64,000 nucleotides of DNA from contig CAMDFN010000010.1 in the NCBI GenBank assembly GCA_945897565.1, forward strand, positions 1 to 64,000, given 5' to 3'. This document shows positions 52,221 to 62,100 of this stretch, piece after piece. How positions within the stretch are numbered: the stretch's first letter is position 1; the number at the start of each line of letters is the position of its first letter. The notes under the pieces were generated by a model, which was not told where the DNA came from, did no database searches, and saw nothing but the letters and a program-made list of their open reading frames with translations. This DNA is from Chryseobacterium gleum (GTDB taxonomy: Bacteria > Bacteroidota > Bacteroidia > Flavobacteriales_D > Crocinitomicaceae). The position numbers and the translations under genes were made by a program.

Positions 52221-55037
52221 TTAGCGCGAAAGGTGCATATTTCTTTCAGCATAAATTTTGGTGAAGAATGGATCCTTTAAATCTTTGATGAAACGGATGG
52301 CCTCACCGGTAGATTTCATTTCCGGACCCAACTCTTTTTTGATGTCAGGGAATTTCTCATAGGAGAATACCGGTATTTTGATGGCATAGCCTTCTTTGCG
52401 CGGCTGAAAATTGAAGTCGGTGACTTTGTTGTGACCGAGCATAACTTTAGTGGCGTAATTGACGTAAGGTTCGTCGTAGGCCTTGGCAATAAATGGAACC
52501 GTACGAGACGCGCGCGGATTTGCTTCAATGACGTATACCTTGTCGTCTTTGATGGCGAATTGGATATTGAGCAAACCTACGGTTTTGAGTTCAATTGCAA
52601 TTTTCTTGGTGATGTCTTCGATTTGCGTCATGACGAAGTCGCCAAGATTGTAAGGAGGCAAAACAGCGTAGGAATCGCCGGAGTGGATACCCGCGGGCTC
52701 GATGTGTTGCATGATGCCAATAATGTAGACATTTTCGCCGTCGCAGATGGCATCGGCCTCGGCCTCAATAGCACCACCGATAAAATGGTCTAATAAGATT
52801 TGGTTGTTGCCCATTTCATTGAGGATGTCGACAACATGGTGCTCTAGCTCCTCTTTGTTGATGACGATTTTCATTTTTTGCCCACCCAAAACATAAGAAG
52901 GGCGTACTAGAAGTGGGAAACCAAGTGTTTCGGAAAGTTCTATGGCTTGTTCGGCGCTTTCTACCACACCATATTGAGGAAATGGCACGTTGTTTTTCTC
53001 GAGTAATTTAGAAAAACGACCGCGGTCTTCGGCCAAATCTAGGGCTTCGTAGGAAGTACCGAGAATTGGAATGCCGTAGCGCTGGAGTTTTTCGGCAAGT
53101 TTGAGTGCGGTTTGGCCGCCGAGCTGCACAATAACGCCAATTGGCTTTTCGTGTTGGATGATGTCGTAGATGTGTTCCCAGAAGACGGGCTCAAAATAGA
53201 GTTTGTCGGCGGTATCGAAGTCGGTGGAAACGGTTTCTGGGTTACAGTTGATCATGATGGTTTCGTAGCCGCATTCTTTGGCTGCCAAAACACCGTGCAC
53301 GCAAGAGTAATCAAATTCGATACCTTGTCCAATGCGGTTAGGGCCTGAACCGAGTACCACCACTTTAGGGCGCTCACTGACCACACTTTCGTTTTCGTAT
53401 TCAAAAGTAGAATAGTAATAAGGCGTGAGCGCTTCGAACTCAGCGGCACATGTATCGACAAGTTTGTAGACGCGATTGATGCCTACGTCTTTTCTTTTTT
53501 GATAAACCTCAGACTCTAAACAGCGTAGAAGGTGCGCCACCTGGCGATCTGCGTAACCTTTTTGCTTGGCTTCAAAAAGTAGCTCTTGTGGTAAATTTTC
53601 AAGGTGGAACTTTTCAATTTTGCGCTCGAGCTTGATGAGGTCTTCAATTTGCTTGAGGAACCAAATATCAATTTTGGTTTTTTCGACGATGGTTTTAAAG
53701 GGAATGCCCAATTTGATGGCATCGTAGATATGAAACAAGCGGTTCCAGCTTGCAAATTCTAATGAATGGAGGATTTCGTTTTGGTTGGTGAGTTCTTTGC
53801 CGTCGGCACCTAGACCATTGCGGTTGATCTCTAGAGACTGACACGCTTTTTGCAGCGCTTCTTGGAAGCTACGTCCAATACCCATCACTTCGCCAACCGA
53901 CTTCATTTGAAGCCCTAATTGACGGTTGGTGCCGGGGAATTTATTGAAATTCCAACGCGGAATTTTGACAATAACGTAGTCTAAGGTTGGTTCAAAAAGT
54001 GCGGAAGTTGTTTTGGTAATTTGGTTGCTGAGCTCATTGAGGTGATAACCGATAGCAAGTTTTGCTGCAATTTTGGCGATAGGGTAGCCCGTTGCTTTTG
54101 AAGCGAGTGCCGAAGAGCGAGACACACGCGGATTGATTTCAATAGCGATGATGTCTTCGTTGTTGTCTGGTGAAACCGCAAACTGCACGTTGCAACCACC
54201 TGCAAAATTACCAATGGAGCGCATCATTTTGATGGCCATGTCGCGCATTTTTTGAAAGGTGGTATCTGAGAGGGTCATGGCTGGGGCCACGGTAATGGAG
54301 TCTCCGGTGTGGATACCCATTGGGTCAAAATTTTCGATGGAACAGATGATCACGACGTTGTCGTTGTCATCGCGCAAGAGTTCGAGTTCGAATTCTTTCC
54401 AGCCCAATAGCGCTTTGTCTATCATGACCTCATGGATGGGAGAAAGTTGCAAGCCGCGCTCGAGGAGGTTGTCAAATTCTTTGGGGTGGTGCAAAATACT
54501 GGCGCCCGAACCACCAAGTGTGTACGAAGGGCGTATACAAAGTGGAAAACCAAATTCTTGGGCAATTTCTTTGCCCTCTAAAAATGACTTAGCTGTTTTT
54601 TGCGGGGCCATTGGCACGCCAATTTTCAGCATCAGTTCGCGGAAAGCTTCGCGGTTTTCGGTAATTTCTATAGCGTTGATATCTACGCCGATAATGCGCA
54701 CGCCGTGTTGTTCCCAAATGCCCAATTCATCGCATTGAATGCATAGATTGAGTGCGGTTTGACCACCCATTGTAGGCAATACGGCATCGATTTGGTGATT
54801 TTGGAGGATCTTGACAATACTTTCAGGTTCAAGCGGTTGAAGGTAAACGTTGTCTGCTACAACCTTGTCGGTCATGATGGTAGCTGGGTTGGAGTTGATG
54901 AGTGTAACTTCAATTCCTTCCTCGCGCAGCGAGCGTGCTGCTTGAGAACCAGCGTAGTCAAATTCACAGGCTTGACCAATTACAATAGGACCACTACCAA
55001 TAATGAGAACGGATTTGATCGAAAGATCTTTAGGCAT
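52221..55037 (-). CDS. carB: Carbamoyl-phosphate synthase large subunit lacking the allosteric domain
   Basis: Makes carbamoyl phosphate for arginine and pyrimidines. 938 aa: two ATP-grasp halves (about 1-400 and 550-938) with GSGPIVIGQACEFDYAG and GSGPNRIGQGIEFDYS at each N-terminus, ENREAFRELM and EDRGRFSKLL, and NPRVSRSS / NPRASRT. E. coli CarB is 1073 aa; the C-terminal MGS allosteric domain that binds UMP/IMP/ornithine is absent and only about 50 bp follow before the next gene, so it is not a recent truncation. The same form is common in Flavobacteria. carA is not in the window. Confidence 0.95.
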   Translation of the reverse strand: MPKDLSIKSVLIIGSGPIVIGQACEFDYAGSQAARSLREEGIEVTLINSNPATIMTDKVVADNVYLQPLEPESIVKILQNHQIDAVLPTMGGQTALNLCIQCDELGIWEQHGVRIIGVDINAIEITENREAFRELMLKIGVPMAPQKTAKSFLEGKEIAQEFGFPLCIRPSYTLGGSGASILHHPKEFDNLLERGLQLSPIHEVMIDKALLGWKEFELELLRDDNDNVVIICSIENFDPMGIHTGDSITVAPAMTLSDTTFQKMRDMAIKMMRSIGNFAGGCNVQFAVSPDNNEDIIAIEINPRVSRSSALASKATGYPIAKIAAKLAIGYHLNELSNQITKTTSALFEPTLDYVIVKIPRWNFNKFPGTNRQLGLQMKSVGEVMGIGRSFQEALQKACQSLEINRNGLGADGKELTNQNEILHSLEFASWNRLFHIYDAIKLGIPFKTIVEKTKIDIWFLKQIEDLIKLERKIEKFHLENLPQELLFEAKQKGYADRQVAHLLRCLESEVYQKRKDVGINRVYKLVDTCAAEFEALTPYYYSTFEYENESVVSERPKVVVLGSGPNRIGQGIEFDYSCVHGVLAAKECGYETIMINCNPETVSTDFDTADKLYFEPVFWEHIYDIIQHEKPIGVIVQLGGQTALKLAEKLQRYGIPILGTSYEALDLAEDRGRFSKLLEKNNVPFPQYGVVESAEQAIELSETLGFPLLVRPSYVLGGQKMKIVINKEELEHHVVDILNEMGNNQILLDHFIGGAIEAEADAICDGENVYIIGIMQHIEPAGIHSGDSYAVLPPYNLGDFVMTQIEDITKKIAIELKTVGLLNIQFAIKDDKVYVIEANPRASRTVPFIAKAYDEPYVNYATKVMLGHNKVTDFNFQPRKEGYAIKIPVFSYEKFPDIKKELGPEMKSTGEAIRFIKDLKDPFFTKIYAERNMHLSR

Positions 55038-55091
55038 AAGGGCTTCAATTTACTAGTTTCTTTGAGCGAAACCTTCGCTGCAAATTGAGTA

Positions 55092-55099
55092 CAAATTTA
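55092..55099 (-). promoter_or_regulatory. -7 element of carB
   Basis: Minus-strand TAAATTTG, exact TAnnTTTG, giving a leader of about 50 nt before the ATG at 55037. The 55038-55178 gap shows no other feature. Confidence 0.45.
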
Positions 55100-55178
55100 T
55101 GTTAAATTCGGTCGATAGCAGCAGTTAAGCAAGATTGTTTTTGAACAAAATGACCACCAAATGTTAATTAAATGATGC

Positions 55179-55958
55179 TCAGGCGCAATGACGCGAGATA
55201 AATTGAAGGGCCAAATGATTGAAAGTCTCGGCTTGTTCGTAATTGACTACATGACCGCATTCGGGAACTACGCGCAGCTCCGATGCTTTGTCTTGACCCA
55301 CAAGTATCTTGACTGGATTTAAAAACATGTGGTCTTGCTCACCCATTACATATAAGGTAGGAATGGTTTCGGGAGCGGCGTTGATGCGTGTGAGGTAAGC
55401 GGTGAGCCGAGCGGTGAGCTTGAACCAACGCTGAAATTCTTTGTCCATCACTTTTTTGGCTTCGTTGATGAATAAGTGACGAGATGCTTTGTGATTGGCA
55501 CGTGGCATCATGATACTTGCCATTAATTTGTAGAGAGATATTTGAGGTAAAAAACTGTAAAGCATACGGCCCATGCGCAAAATGAGGCGCGAACGCACAT
55601 TGAGTTTGGTTACAGCTCCTGCAAAAATCATGCTTCTGACGAGGTCCGGACGCTGCGTGCGCAGCGATTTAATGACAATTGAACCCAGAGAAACCCCAAC
55701 AAAATGAGCCTGCTTGATTTTTTTTTGATCGAGCAGCGCAATGACATCGGAAGCAATGAGTTCGAAAGAATATTTTTGGTTGTAAGCACTCACCTTTTGG
55801 CTTTTGCCATGGCCGCGTAAATCTAGGACCAACACGTTGTGGCGTTCACAAAAATCTTTGAGTTGTTTGTGCCATATAGACGAGCTCCCTCCTGCCCCAT
55901 GGACAAATACAACCCATTGATCAGAGCTGCGGTGCAAGAAAGACTTGGAGTAGAGCAT
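55179..55958 (-). CDS. Alpha/beta hydrolase
   Basis: 259 aa from the ATG at 55958 (a TTG at 55964 is rejected because it sits at the promoter). Oxyanion motif HGAGGSSSIW (about 21-30), nucleophile elbow GVSLGS with Ser, and late ECGHVVNYE supply the Ser-Asp-His triad; DLRGHGKS is typical of the family. Substrate unknown. The promoter -7 element lies 3 nt upstream and directly abuts the dnaK terminator. Confidence 0.87.
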   Translation of the reverse strand: MLYSKSFLHRSSDQWVVFVHGAGGSSSIWHKQLKDFCERHNVLVLDLRGHGKSQKVSAYNQKYSFELIASDVIALLDQKKIKQAHFVGVSLGSIVIKSLRTQRPDLVRSMIFAGAVTKLNVRSRLILRMGRMLYSFLPQISLYKLMASIMMPRANHKASRHLFINEAKKVMDKEFQRWFKLTARLTAYLTRINAAPETIPTLYVMGEQDHMFLNPVKILVGQDKASELRVVPECGHVVNYEQAETFNHLALQFISRHCA

Positions 55959-55961
55959 GTG

Positions 55962-55969
55962 CAAAAATA
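55962..55969 (-). promoter_or_regulatory. -7 element of the alpha/beta hydrolase
   Basis: Minus-strand TATTTTTG, exact TAnnTTTG, 3 nt from the ATG. It lies directly next to the T-run of the dnaK terminator. Confidence 0.6.
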
Positions 55970-55970
55970 A

Positions 55971-55997
55971 AAAAACACCCGTTCAAAACGGGTGTTT
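55971..55997 (-). terminator. Rho-independent terminator of dnaK
   Basis: Minus-strand AAACACCCGTT / AACGGGTGTTT stem with a 3-nt loop, then a T-run. Follows the dnaK stop by 26 nt and overlaps the hydrolase promoter region. Confidence 0.88.
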
Positions 55998-56022
55998 CAA
56001 TGAATTATAAAAATAAAGATGC

Positions 56023-57924
56023 TTATTTATCTTTTACTTCTTCGAAGTCTACGTCTGTTACTTCGTCTTGAGCAGTACCTGAACCGGCATCAGTGCCTGC
56101 ATCAGCACCTGCGCCTTGCTCGTTAGAAGCATTGTACATGTCTTGTGAGGCCGCACCAAATACTTCGTTCAAGCGGTCCATTGCCGGCTGAAGATTGGCC
56201 ATGTTTTTGGCTTCAAACTCAGTTTTGAGCGCTGCCAATGCATCTTCGATTGGTTGCTTTTTGTCAGCAGGAATTTTATCTCCGTATTCTTTCAATTGAC
56301 GCTCAGTTTGGAAGATAAGAGAGTCGGCTTTATTGACCATCTCAGCTTCGTCACGGCGTTTGTTGTCGGCATCTGCGTTGGCTTCTGCCTCTGCTTTCAT
56401 GCGTTGGATTTCTTCGTCAGACAAACCGCCAGAAGATTCAATTTTAATGGACTGGAGTTTGCCAGTGCCTTTGTCTTTGGCAGAGATATTCATGATGCCG
56501 TTTGCATCGATGTCAAAAGAAACCTCAATTTGTGGCACACCGCGTTGTGCTGGCGGAATGTCGGTGAGTTGGAAACGACCAAGTGTTTTGTTGTCGTTGG
56601 CCATTGCGCGCTCTCCTTGCAAGACATGGATTTCTACAGACGGCTGGTTGTCGGCAGCTGTAGAGAATACCTCGGATTTTTTGGTTGGAATGGTTGTGTT
56701 GGCATCGATGAGTTTGGTGAAAACACCGCCCATTGTTTCGATTCCTAATGAAAGTGGAATAACGTCTAACAACAATACATCTTTTACTTCACCGGTAAGT
56801 ACGCCACCTTGAATAGCGGCCCCAACAGCAACAACTTCATCTGGATTGACTCCTTTTGAAGGCGCTTTGCCGAAGAAACGCTCTACTGCCTCCTGAATGA
56901 TCGGAATGCGGGTAGAACCACCAACAAGGATAACTTCATCGATGTCTGATGGCTGTAGGCCAGCGTTAGAAAGCGCTGAACGGCAAGGCGCAATAGTGCG
57001 CTCCACTATGCTTGATATCAGTTGCTCGAATTTAGCGCGTTGCATAGTGCGCACGAGGTGTTTTGGAATGCCGTTTACCGGCATAATGTAAGGCAAGTTG
57101 ATTTCTGTAGAAGTAGTTGAAGACAACTCAATTTTAGCTTTTTCTGCAGCTTCTTTCAAGCGCTGAAGTGCCATTGGGTCTTGGCGAAGGTCAAGACCTT
57201 CTTCTGACTTGAATTCTTCAGCCAACCAAGAAATGATGGCCTCATCGACGTCGTCGCCACCGAGGTGGGTGTCGCCATCTGTAGCCAAAACCTCAAAAAC
57301 GCCATCGCCCAATTCAAGGACAGAAACGTCGTGGGTTCCTCCACCGAAGTCAAAAACAACGATTTTTTGATCGATGCCTTTTTTGTCCAAACCGTAAGCA
57401 AGTGCAGCAGCAGTTGGCTCGTTGATGATGCGCTTGATGGTAAGACCCGCGATTTCGCCAGCTTCTTTAGTTGCTTGGCGCTGCGCATCGTTAAAGTATG
57501 CAGGAACGGTTACTACCGCTTCTGTCACTTCCTGACCAAGGTAGTCTTCTGCGGTTTTCTTCATTTTCTGAAGAATCATGGCAGAGATTTCTTGTGGTGA
57601 ATACAATCTGTCGTCTATTTTGACGCGCGGCGTATTGTTGTCACCTTTTACTACTTTGTATGGCATGCGCGACACTTCTTTTGAAGATTCGTCAAAGCTA
57701 GAGCCCATGAAGCGTTTGATAGAAGAGATTGTTTTGGTTGGGTTGGTGATGGCTTGTCTTTTAGCTGGATCACCGACTTTGCGTTCGCCGCCCTCTACAA
57801 ATGCAACAACTGAAGGCGTGGTGCGCTTTCCTTCTGCGTTGGCAATGACAACTGGTTCATTGCCTTCCATGACCGAAACACAAGAGTTGGTTGTTCCGAG
57901 GTCGATTCCGATTATTTTTCCCAT
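56023..57924 (-). CDS. dnaK: Molecular chaperone DnaK (Hsp70)
   Basis: ATP-driven protein-folding chaperone. 633 aa from the ATG at 57924 ([13 protein letters not shown]); the in-frame extension to 58059 is noncoding upstream sequence with operator-like dyads. Nucleotide-binding domain about 1-385 with VFDFGGGT and VGGSTRIP, substrate-binding domain about 395-510, lid to 600, then a Gly/Ala/Asp-rich tail ending [11 protein letters not shown], the usual EEVD-like end. dnaJ and grpE are not adjacent, and no CIRCE operator is seen. Confidence 0.97.
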   Translation of the reverse strand: MGKIIGIDLGTTNSCVSVMEGNEPVVIANAEGKRTTPSVVAFVEGGERKVGDPAKRQAITNPTKTISSIKRFMGSSFDESSKEVSRMPYKVVKGDNNTPRVKIDDRLYSPQEISAMILQKMKKTAEDYLGQEVTEAVVTVPAYFNDAQRQATKEAGEIAGLTIKRIINEPTAAALAYGLDKKGIDQKIVVFDFGGGTHDVSVLELGDGVFEVLATDGDTHLGGDDVDEAIISWLAEEFKSEEGLDLRQDPMALQRLKEAAEKAKIELSSTTSTEINLPYIMPVNGIPKHLVRTMQRAKFEQLISSIVERTIAPCRSALSNAGLQPSDIDEVILVGGSTRIPIIQEAVERFFGKAPSKGVNPDEVVAVGAAIQGGVLTGEVKDVLLLDVIPLSLGIETMGGVFTKLIDANTTIPTKKSEVFSTAADNQPSVEIHVLQGERAMANDNKTLGRFQLTDIPPAQRGVPQIEVSFDIDANGIMNISAKDKGTGKLQSIKIESSGGLSDEEIQRMKAEAEANADADNKRRDEAEMVNKADSLIFQTERQLKEYGDKIPADKKQPIEDALAALKTEFEAKNMANLQPAMDRLNEVFGAASQDMYNASNEQGAGADAGTDAGSGTAQDEVTDVDFEEVKDK

Positions 57925-57942
57925 TTTATTTTTTAATTTTTG

Positions 57943-57963
57943 ATACTTGGATTTGTCAAGTAT
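57943..57963. promoter_or_regulatory. Perfect inverted repeat upstream of dnaK
   Basis: ATACTTG-N7-CAAGTAT, 18 nt upstream of the dnaK ATG. Could be an operator or a 5'-UTR hairpin. Confidence 0.5.
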
Positions 57964-57996
57964 TGTGCCAGCGGATAAAAGCTGCGTTTTTATGAC

Positions 57997-58013
57997 ATTT
58001 TGATCCTCAAAAT
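57997..58013. promoter_or_regulatory. Perfect inverted repeat in the dnaK/DUF983 intergenic region
   Basis: ATTTTGA-TCC-TCAAAAT, 7-bp arms and a 3-nt loop. It contains a TATTTTG (minus strand) similar to the -7 motif. Confidence 0.45.
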
Positions 58014-58032
58014 ACGCTTCCAGATGTCTTTT

Positions 58033-58049
58033 TGTCAGTTTTGCTGACA
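58033..58049. promoter_or_regulatory. Perfect inverted repeat in the dnaK/DUF983 intergenic region
   Basis: TGTCAG-TTTTG-CTGACA, 6-bp arms. A shorter dyad, GTAAC-ATAG-GTTAC, follows at 58053-58066. Confidence 0.45.
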
Positions 58050-58088
58050 TTGGTAACATAGGTTACGAAAAGAGATTGGTAAAGCGCT

Positions 58089-58096
58089 TAACTTTG
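58089..58096 (+). promoter_or_regulatory. -7 element of DUF983/crp
   Basis: TAACTTTG, exact TAnnTTTG, 4 nt before the DUF983 ATG at 58101. Confidence 0.6.
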
Positions 58097-58100
58097 TTAT

Positions 58101-58490
58101 ATGATATTTGGAAAAGGAACAAAAATGTATAGCATTGCCAAGATGAAATGTCCGAAATGCCACGAAGGTCAATTCTTAGTCTCACACCCCTATGATTTCA
58201 AACATTTGGGCGATGTCAAAACAGAATGTAATGTTTGCCATGTGAAATACGAGCGTGAACCCGGTTTTTACTATGGTGCTATGTACGTCTCATACGGCCT
58301 CGGAGTCGCTTTATTTGTCACCATTTGGGCTTCGTGCAATTTGTGGTTTCCATGGTTAGGCGCCTGGAGTCAGATCGGATTGGTGGTATTCTTCACCATT
58401 GTGTTGTCTCCATATTTATTTGCACTGTCTAAAATCATTTGGGCCAATTTATTTATAAGCTACCACAAAAATGTTCAGGTCGGAAAGTAA
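58101..58490 (+). CDS. DUF983 membrane protein
   Basis: 129 aa. Two CxxC pairs (CPKCHEG about 15-21, CNVCHVKYE about 41-49) form a rubredoxin-like zinc site at the N-terminus. Two transmembrane helices follow (about 62-85 and 92-115). DUF983 function is unknown; in alphaproteobacteria members sit near cytochrome oxidase genes. Overlaps the Crp/Fnr gene by 20 nt, so the two are likely co-regulated. Confidence 0.88.
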   Translation: MIFGKGTKMYSIAKMKCPKCHEGQFLVSHPYDFKHLGDVKTECNVCHVKYEREPGFYYGAMYVSYGLGVALFVTIWASCNLWFPWLGAWSQIGLVVFFTIVLSPYLFALSKIIWANLFISYHKNVQVGK

Positions 58491-59121
58491 ACTTGAAATG
58501 CTTCAGGCCCATTTGGGGTATTTGCTAGAAGCTGAACTGCTTGAAGAAATGGCACAGATAGCCAAAATTAGAGAAACCGCTACAGATGAAATTATTGTTA
58601 ACGTAGGTGACCAACTTCAAATGATTCCAATTGTCATTGAAGGCTCTATTAAAATTTCGAGAGAAAATGAAAACGGCACCGAACTACTGCTCTATTATAT
58701 GGAGGGTGGCGATACCTGCGCAATGTCTTTGCAGTGTTGCACCAGAAAAGTTGATTCTCAAATTAAGGCCACCTCAATGGAGCCCTCTTTACTTTTGATG
58801 TTTCCATCTGAATTGATGGAGCGCTGGCTAGATCACTACAAAACATGGCGTCAATTTATTTTAGATAGCTACCACACACGCATGCTTGAACTTATGGAGT
58901 CTATCGATGCAATCGCATTTATGAATTTGGACCAACGCTTGCTCAAATACCTTTCTGATCAGGCTAAAATTTTAGGCAGCGTCGAAATCAACCATACCCA
59001 TCAGCAAGTCGCCGATGATTTACATTCTTCAAGAGTGGTGATCTCTCGTTTGCTCAAGCAGCTCGAAATCAAAGGTGAAATCAAATTACTGCGCAATAAA
59101 ATTATCCTCAATAAATTTTAG
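58471..59121 (+). CDS. Crp/Fnr-family transcriptional regulator
   Basis: 216 aa. An N-terminal cyclic-nucleotide-binding-type beta barrel (about 15-120; IVIEGSIKIS, YYMEGGDTCAMS) and a C-terminal Crp-type helix-turn-helix (about 160-200; THQQVADDLHSSRVVISRLLKQLE). The cAMP pocket residues are not conserved, and the cysteine pair (CC near 90) does not match Fnr, so the signal is unknown. The ATG at 58498 is an alternative start. Linked to DUF983 by overlap. Confidence 0.9.
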   Translation: MFRSESKLEMLQAHLGYLLEAELLEEMAQIAKIRETATDEIIVNVGDQLQMIPIVIEGSIKISRENENGTELLLYYMEGGDTCAMSLQCCTRKVDSQIKATSMEPSLLLMFPSELMERWLDHYKTWRQFILDSYHTRMLELMESIDAIAFMNLDQRLLKYLSDQAKILGSVEINHTHQQVADDLHSSRVVISRLLKQLEIKGEIKLLRNKIILNKF

Positions 59122-59178
59122 ACTTTTTTGATAATATTTTGTTAACTTGTGCTCCATAAACCACTAAAACAACCTATT

Positions 59179-62100
59179 ATGAAAAAACTAGTACATATAC
59201 TGTGTAGTATTTTACTACTAACTGTAGGCTTTAAAACACATGCGCAGGGTCTTACTTGTGCTGCGGCCCTACCCGTAACCCCTGGCACATTTACAGCCGG
59301 CACCCTGGTTGGTACACCCTCTCAGGCTTCTGCCACAGCAGCTGGTTGGTACGCCTACACACCCACTTCAAATGGAATTTTGAATATCAACTCTTGCAGT
59401 GGAGGTTCCGATACCCGCCTTTGGATTTGGTCTGGTGCTTGCGCGGCGCTAGCGCCAATTGCCAACAACGACGACTTTACAGGTTGTATTTCTACCGGAA
59501 CCAGCGCTTATGCTTCCAAAATCGAAAATGTCATTTTGATGGCAGGCACTACCTATTATTTCGAATGGGACAACGTTTGGGAAGCCACAGGTTTTACCTG
59601 GAGCTTTACCTTTGCTGCGCTTCCAGCCAATAATGATGCTGGAATTACGTCGGTCGCCAACCGCAATACGCGCATTGCCATATCTCAAGCTAGTTTTGGC
59701 ATTCCAATGGGTGCAACCGTCAAGAACTTCAGTGGCTCACCGCTCACTAACGTCGTTTTGACAACTGAAATTTACGAGTTACCAAATACAACAACTCCAG
59801 TTCAAACCTATGCCAGCACTGCTCAAACCTTAGGGATTGGTGTACAACAAGCTATAACTGCTGGCACTTGGTCACCTGTGCTTACCTCATCAAAATCTTA
59901 CCTCATCAAATATATCAAAACCCAAACCGAGGTAGACGGCGTAACCACCAACGACCAAACAACACAAAATCTTACCCTAGATTACAACTACACTGCCCGT
60001 GACAACAACGTGTACCAAGTTGCCTACAACTGGTCTTCTACACTCGAATACACACAGGGTGTCATTCATACTGTTTACGGCGCAGACAACATGACCGGCG
60101 CGGCCTACTACCTCCAAAGTAGTTCCACTACCCAAGTGTATAACGTACAAGTATTTCAAGTAACAGCAGGCGTGGTGGCCACTACCCCACTTTACACCTC
60201 TGCTAACATTACCGCAAATGGTGCGGGTTGGAAATTCCACAACTTCCCGACCGCCATTCCGGTTACCGCAGGTGAATACCTCATTACCATCAAAAAAACA
60301 GGAACAACATCTTTCCCTGTTGGTGGTGACCTCAGTTTGTTTACTGCGGGCAAGAACTTAGTTCGTACAGGCGCAGCAGGTGCTTGGAACCCCGTAGAAG
60401 CATATGGCGTCAGCCCTGCATTTATGATCCGACCAAAATTTGGCACTGACCCAACAAATGAAATTGCCTTCTTGAACAACGCCAATCCAGGTGGTCAGAG
60501 CACTAAATTGCATACGCGTCAGTCGCTAACAGGCAATGATCTTTCATTCTGGGCAAGAGGTGTCAATGCGGGTACTGCAGCAGTTACCGGTGTTACTTTA
60601 ACGGTCACCGTAAAAAATGCGAGCAATACTGTTTTATACACGGCAACAAGCGCACCTCAAGATTTAGCACCAACACAAATCGACACCTTTACTGTAGCAA
60701 ACTTTACGGTTACTGCATTGGGCGCATATACCATCGATTATGTGTTCAACAACACAGGTGATCAGATTCCGCAAAACAACGGCAAAACCACCACCTTTAC
60801 GCGCACCACAGGCGAAATGTCTCGTACGGTAGGTGTTACAGGTTCATTGGGTGTTAGCACAACAAGTGCACCGGGTGCCACCAACATCGAATTTGGAAAT
60901 AACTATACAATTACCCAAAACGATTTTCTAGACTCTGTTCTGTTTGTACTCAACCCAGGTACGCCAGTGGGCTACGTTGCAAGTGTCAATATTTATGGCA
61001 CAACTGCAAACGCTACTGGAATCATGGTTCCAAATACGACAGCGCTTGCCTCAACTATTACCTATACAACGACCGCTGCAGACAACCTGAATGGTGCTGT
61101 TATCAAGTTGCCAATAGCTACCGGAACACTCAGTATGGTGCCAGGCACTTATTTCTTTGGTGTTTACCAAGCTGCAGTTGCTACAGGAAATATCCGTTTG
61201 GCAACCTCTACAGATTACGTTTCTCCGAACACGGTATTTTACCGCTGGACAGGCAGCAATGGCGGAACCTACGCAGCCACTGCTTACTCTTTTGTAGTGA
61301 ATCCAATCTTTAAATCTTGTGTTGCTTACAACCAAACCATCACCACAACTGCCGCATCTTGTGGTGCCAACGACGGCGCAGCAAGTATCGCTACTACAGG
61401 TGGAACAGGAACCGTAAATTTCCTTTGGTCCAATGGTGCTACTACAGCTGCCATCAGCGGCTTAGGTGCGGGTCAGTACCCTTGTGTTTTAACGGATATC
61501 AATGGCTGCCCTGCAACAGTTAGCGTCATCGTTCCGAGTTTGTCTAACCTAACGGTTGCGGCCACCACACAAAATATTACATGTGGCGGACAGTCAACGG
61601 GCAACATCGCACTCAATGCAAGCCAAGGTGTAACACCATACACTTACACTTGGTCAGGAAACCCAGCTACCACACCTGCCTTGAGCAACCTTCCAGCTGG
61701 AACCTACGCTTGCACGGTTGTAGATGCAACTGGTTGTATCGTCATTATTTCGAGTACACTCACTGAATTATCTAACCTAGCAGCTCAGGCTAGTGGCACA
61801 GACGTGCTCTGTAATAGCGCACAAACTGGCAACTTGGAAATCAGCGCAGCAAGTGGCGTGGCACCATATACCTACCAATGGACAGGCACAAGCAACACCA
61901 GTACGTACGTAACTTCTGTTGGCCCTGGTACTTACACTTGCGTTGTAACTGACGCATTGGGTTGTACAGACACCGTTGTTTCTGTGCTTGCTGTATCAGA
62001 CTTATCTGCAACTGCTAGTGCTTCCAATCCGCTTTGCTATGGCTCAGGTACTGGAAGTGTTACCGTTACTGCGGCTGGCGGTACGGGCCCTTATTCATAC

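Noticed and set aside
52221-55037. carB as a truncated pseudogene
   Set aside because: Both synthetase halves are intact, no remnant of the missing domain follows, and the shorter form is usual in Flavobacteria.
57949-57970. A sigma-54 promoter for dnaK (minus-strand TGGCAC-N5-TTGA)
   Set aside because: The essential GC of the -12 element is GA, and no enhancer-binding regulator is nearby.
57925-58059. Long N-terminal extension of DnaK
   Set aside because: DnaK starts at the [13 protein letters not shown] methionine; the extension is intergenic, dyad-rich and not homologous.
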